Positions 60,811-64,000 of a stretch of 64,000 nt of DNA are shown here, piece by piece (the stretch's first letter is position 1; every line of letters begins with the position of its first letter). The translations under genes were made by a program, and so were the position numbers. This DNA comes from Betaproteobacteria bacterium (GTDB taxonomy: Bacteria; Pseudomonadota; Gammaproteobacteria; Burkholderiales; Burkholderiaceae_C), in the NCBI GenBank assembly GCA_016716535.1, contig JADJWD010000005.1, positions 248,001 through 312,000 of the forward strand. Reading direction: 5' to 3'. Below the pieces are notes generated by a model, which saw nothing but the letters and a program-made list of their open reading frames with translations, was not told the DNA's origin and made no database searches.

Positions 60811-61105
60811 GCGCACGGCCGAGCCGCTGCCGGGCGCCGAGGCGGTCATCGATCACTTCGCCTTGAAGGCCGACGACAGGCCCGCCTTCGAGCAGCGGCT
60901 CAGGGCGGCCGGCCAGCCCTTCGAGAGCCGGCGGCGCCTGGCCGGCAGCGACGCGTGGCAGCTGTTCCTCACCGACCCCGATGACGCGCGGGTCGAGCTC
61001 ACCTTCTGGCGCGCGGCCGCGCACGTGATGCGCGCCGCCGCGGCCGCCGCCGCGGGCGGCGAGGCCGCCGCGCGGCCTGCTCAGGACCCGCGGTACGTGC
61101 TGTAG
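60806..61105 (+). pseudogene. C-terminal fragment of a VOC/glyoxalase-fold protein
   Basis: LPGAEAVIDHFALKADDRPA, FEQRLRAAGQPFESRR and WQLFLTDPDDARVELTF are the second half of a VOC (glyoxalase) domain, including the terminal Glu region that binds metal. The first half is missing and replaced by Bug sequence, so this looks like a deletion junction. The Ala-rich end continues to a stop at 61103, overlapping the convergent uraH gene by 25 bases. Confidence 0.6.
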
Positions 61106-61440
61106 CTGAACGGGCTCACCAGCAGCGGCACGTGGTAGTGCCCGGCCGCGTCGGCGATGCCGAAGTCGAGCTGCACGACGTCGATGAACGGCGGCTCGGG
61201 CAGCGCGACGCCGCGCGCACGGAAGTACGCCGCCACCTCGAACAGCAGCCGCCAGCGGCCCGCGGCCATCGCCGCGGCATCGAGCAGCGGCCCGCCGTCG
61301 CTGCGGCCGTCGTGGTTGAGCGTGAACCGCTTCACCGTCTCGGCGCGGCCGTCGGCGTGCATGCGCTGCAGCGTCACCTGCATGCCGGCGGCCGGGCAGC
61401 CGTGCGCCGTGTCCAGAACGTGCGTGCTCAGGTGTCCCAT
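61081..61440 (-). CDS. uraH: 5-hydroxyisourate hydrolase (transthyretin-like)
   Basis: 119 residues from ATG 61440. MGHLSTHVLDTAHGCPAAGM with the catalytic His, an Arg in the second strand (TLNHDGRSDGGPLL), and the C-terminal HYHVPLLVSPFSYSTYRGS tetrapeptide-type ending are diagnostic of HIUase. It converts 5-hydroxyisourate to OHCU in urate breakdown toward allantoin and glyoxylate. It sits 79 bases after gcl on the same strand, which would use the glyoxylate. Confidence 0.94.
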   Translation of the reverse strand: MGHLSTHVLDTAHGCPAAGMQVTLQRMHADGRAETVKRFTLNHDGRSDGGPLLDAAAMAAGRWRLLFEVAAYFRARGVALPEPPFIDVVQLDFGIADAAGHYHVPLLVSPFSYSTYRGS

Positions 61441-61519
61441 CTCGAACCTCGCTCCTTGTCGCCGGGCCCGCATCGTAGGCCCCGTGCGCGCCGGGCTGCC
61501 GGCCCCGCCCCGACCCGGC

Positions 61520-63309
<1,790 letters not shown>

Positions 63310-63401
63310 CTCGCTTGTCTCCTCGCACCGAACTCGATACGAATGGTGGTGATGATCGGCAGCCCGCGCGCGCGGCGGAAGAGCGGCGGCGGGATATGAG
63401 T

Positions 63402-63418
63402 TATTCCGGATTGGAATA
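63402..63418. promoter_or_regulatory. LysR-type operator in the gcl-lysR divergent region
   Basis: TATTCC (63402-63407) and GGAATA (63413-63418) are perfect inverted arms around five bases, the dyad form typical of LysR regulators (it contains T-N11-A). It lies 30 bases upstream of the lysR start and 93 bases from the gcl start, in an otherwise plain 138-base gap. Confidence 0.6.
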
Positions 63419-63447
63419 GTGGGCCGTGCCCGCGTAGAGTGGCCGGC

Positions 63448-64000
63448 ATGGACAGCCTGGCCGGCATGCAGCTCTTCGTCCGCGTCGTCGAGACCGGCAG
63501 CTTCAGCCGCGCGGCCGCCGCGCTGGGCACGACGCAGCCGACCGCGACGAAGGCGGTTGCCGCGGCCGAGAAGCGGCTCGGCGCGCGCCTGCTGCACCGC
63601 ACGACGCGCGGCGTCACGCCTACCGAGGTGGGCGCGCTGTACTACGAGCGCTGCAAGCTGATCGTGCGCGAGGTCGAGGCGGCCGGGAGCCTCGCGACGC
63701 TGCGCCAGGGCGCAGTCGGTGGCACGCTGCGCATCAGCACGAGCGTCGCCTTCGGCCGGCGCGTGATGGTGCCGCTCGTGCTGCGCTACATGCGCGAGCA
63801 GCCGCACCTGACGGTGGACCTGAGCTTCGACGACCGCTATGTCAACCTGGTGGAGCAGGGCGTCGACGTGGCGATGCGCATGGGGCGCCTGGCCGATTCG
63901 TCGCTCGGTGCGCGCTGGCTCGGCACGAACCCGTGGGTGATGGTCGCCGCCGAGACCTACCTCGCGCAGCACGGCGAGCCCAAGCGGGCGCGCGACCTGG
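63448..64000 (+). CDS. LysR-family transcriptional regulator (partial, cut by window end)
   Basis: 184 residues visible from ATG 63448. The winged helix is typical: MDSLAGMQLFVRVVETGSFS then RAAAALGTTQPTATKAVAAA and EKRLGARLLHRTTRGVTPTE. A substrate-binding domain follows (GGTLRISTSVAFGRRVMVPL, VNLVEQGVDVAMRMGRLADS) and continues past 64000. It is divergent from gcl, with a LysR-type dyad between them, so it probably controls gcl and itself. The effector is unknown. Confidence 0.93.
   Translation, partial: MDSLAGMQLFVRVVETGSFSRAAAALGTTQPTATKAVAAAEKRLGARLLHRTTRGVTPTEVGALYYERCKLIVREVEAAGSLATLRQGAVGGTLRISTSVAFGRRVMVPLVLRYMREQPHLTVDLSFDDRYVNLVEQGVDVAMRMGRLADSSLGARWLGTNPWVMVAAETYLAQHGEPKRARDL

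Overview
The window is very GC-rich chromosomal DNA with dense, mostly operonic genes. Its gene content (Bug-family binding proteins, TRAP transport, a homoprotocatechuate cluster, and the aspS/nudB/ubiB/ubiJ/ubiE/DUF971 housekeeping block) points to a betaproteobacterium of the order Burkholderiales, probably of the Rubrivivax/Leptothrix/Sphaerotilaceae type. That placement is inference from gene content. I recognise no rRNA, tRNA, CRISPR array, prophage or complete insertion sequence.

Layout. (1) 1-9.2 kb: the end of an unknown gene, a Bug-type binding protein, an intergenic region of stacked palindromes (1183-1419), and a minus-strand sugar-acid operon (uronate dehydrogenase, TRAP transporter dctPQM, D-2-hydroxyacid dehydrogenase, SMP-30 lactonase). 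A FadR/GntR regulator and an HpcH/HpaI aldolase read the other way. Two similar 21-bp sites, one in front of each transcription unit, look like the regulator's operators. (2) 9.2-13.4 kb: YbjQ-like protein, DODA-type dioxygenase and a large FtsX-family permease. (3) 13.4-21.5 kb: a minus-strand chemotaxis operon, cheZ(compact)-cheY-cheA-mcp-cheW-Cache protein-mcp, without cheR or cheB. (4) 21.7-24.8 kb: a receiver-histidine kinase, a NarL-type regulator and an FGE/EgtB-like protein, all tightly coupled. (5) 24.8-35.3 kb: a housekeeping block on the minus strand (ubiJ-ubiB, an SSF symporter, fmdB, DUF502, aspS, nudB, an EEP-family phosphatase/nuclease, clsB), interrupted by a toxin-antitoxin pair whose antitoxin looks like a Phd head joined to a CcdA tail. 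(6) 35.4-41.5 kb: a plus-strand nucleotide-sugar cassette galE-manC-rmlBDAC, lying between ubiJ and ubiE. (7) 41.5-42.7 kb: ubiE and DUF971. (8) 42.7-48.6 kb: homoprotocatechuate degradation (hpaR divergent from hpaG1G2EDFH). (9) 48.6-56.5 kb, minus strand: glycerate kinase, tartronate semialdehyde reductase, hydroxypyruvate isomerase, an acyl-CoA ligase, a frameshifted carotenoid oxygenase and an NCS2 purine permease. (10) 56.8-59.9 kb: an HlyD-permease-ATPase exporter with a frameshift. (11) 59.9-61.1 kb: gene remnants. (12) 61.1-64 kb: hydroxyisourate hydrolase, a frameshifted glyoxylate carboligase and a divergent LysR regulator cut by the window end.

How the parts fit. Two routes converge on tartronate semialdehyde and glycerate: sugar-acid oxidation followed by aldol cleavage (left end), and purine breakdown through glyoxylate and Gcl (right end). 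The shared reductase and kinase are at 48.6-50.9 kb. The HPC cluster lacks its own hpaI aldolase and hpaBC hydroxylase. Single-base frameshifts are concentrated in 54.4-63.1 kb and nearly absent elsewhere, so that end is either decaying or poorly sequenced.
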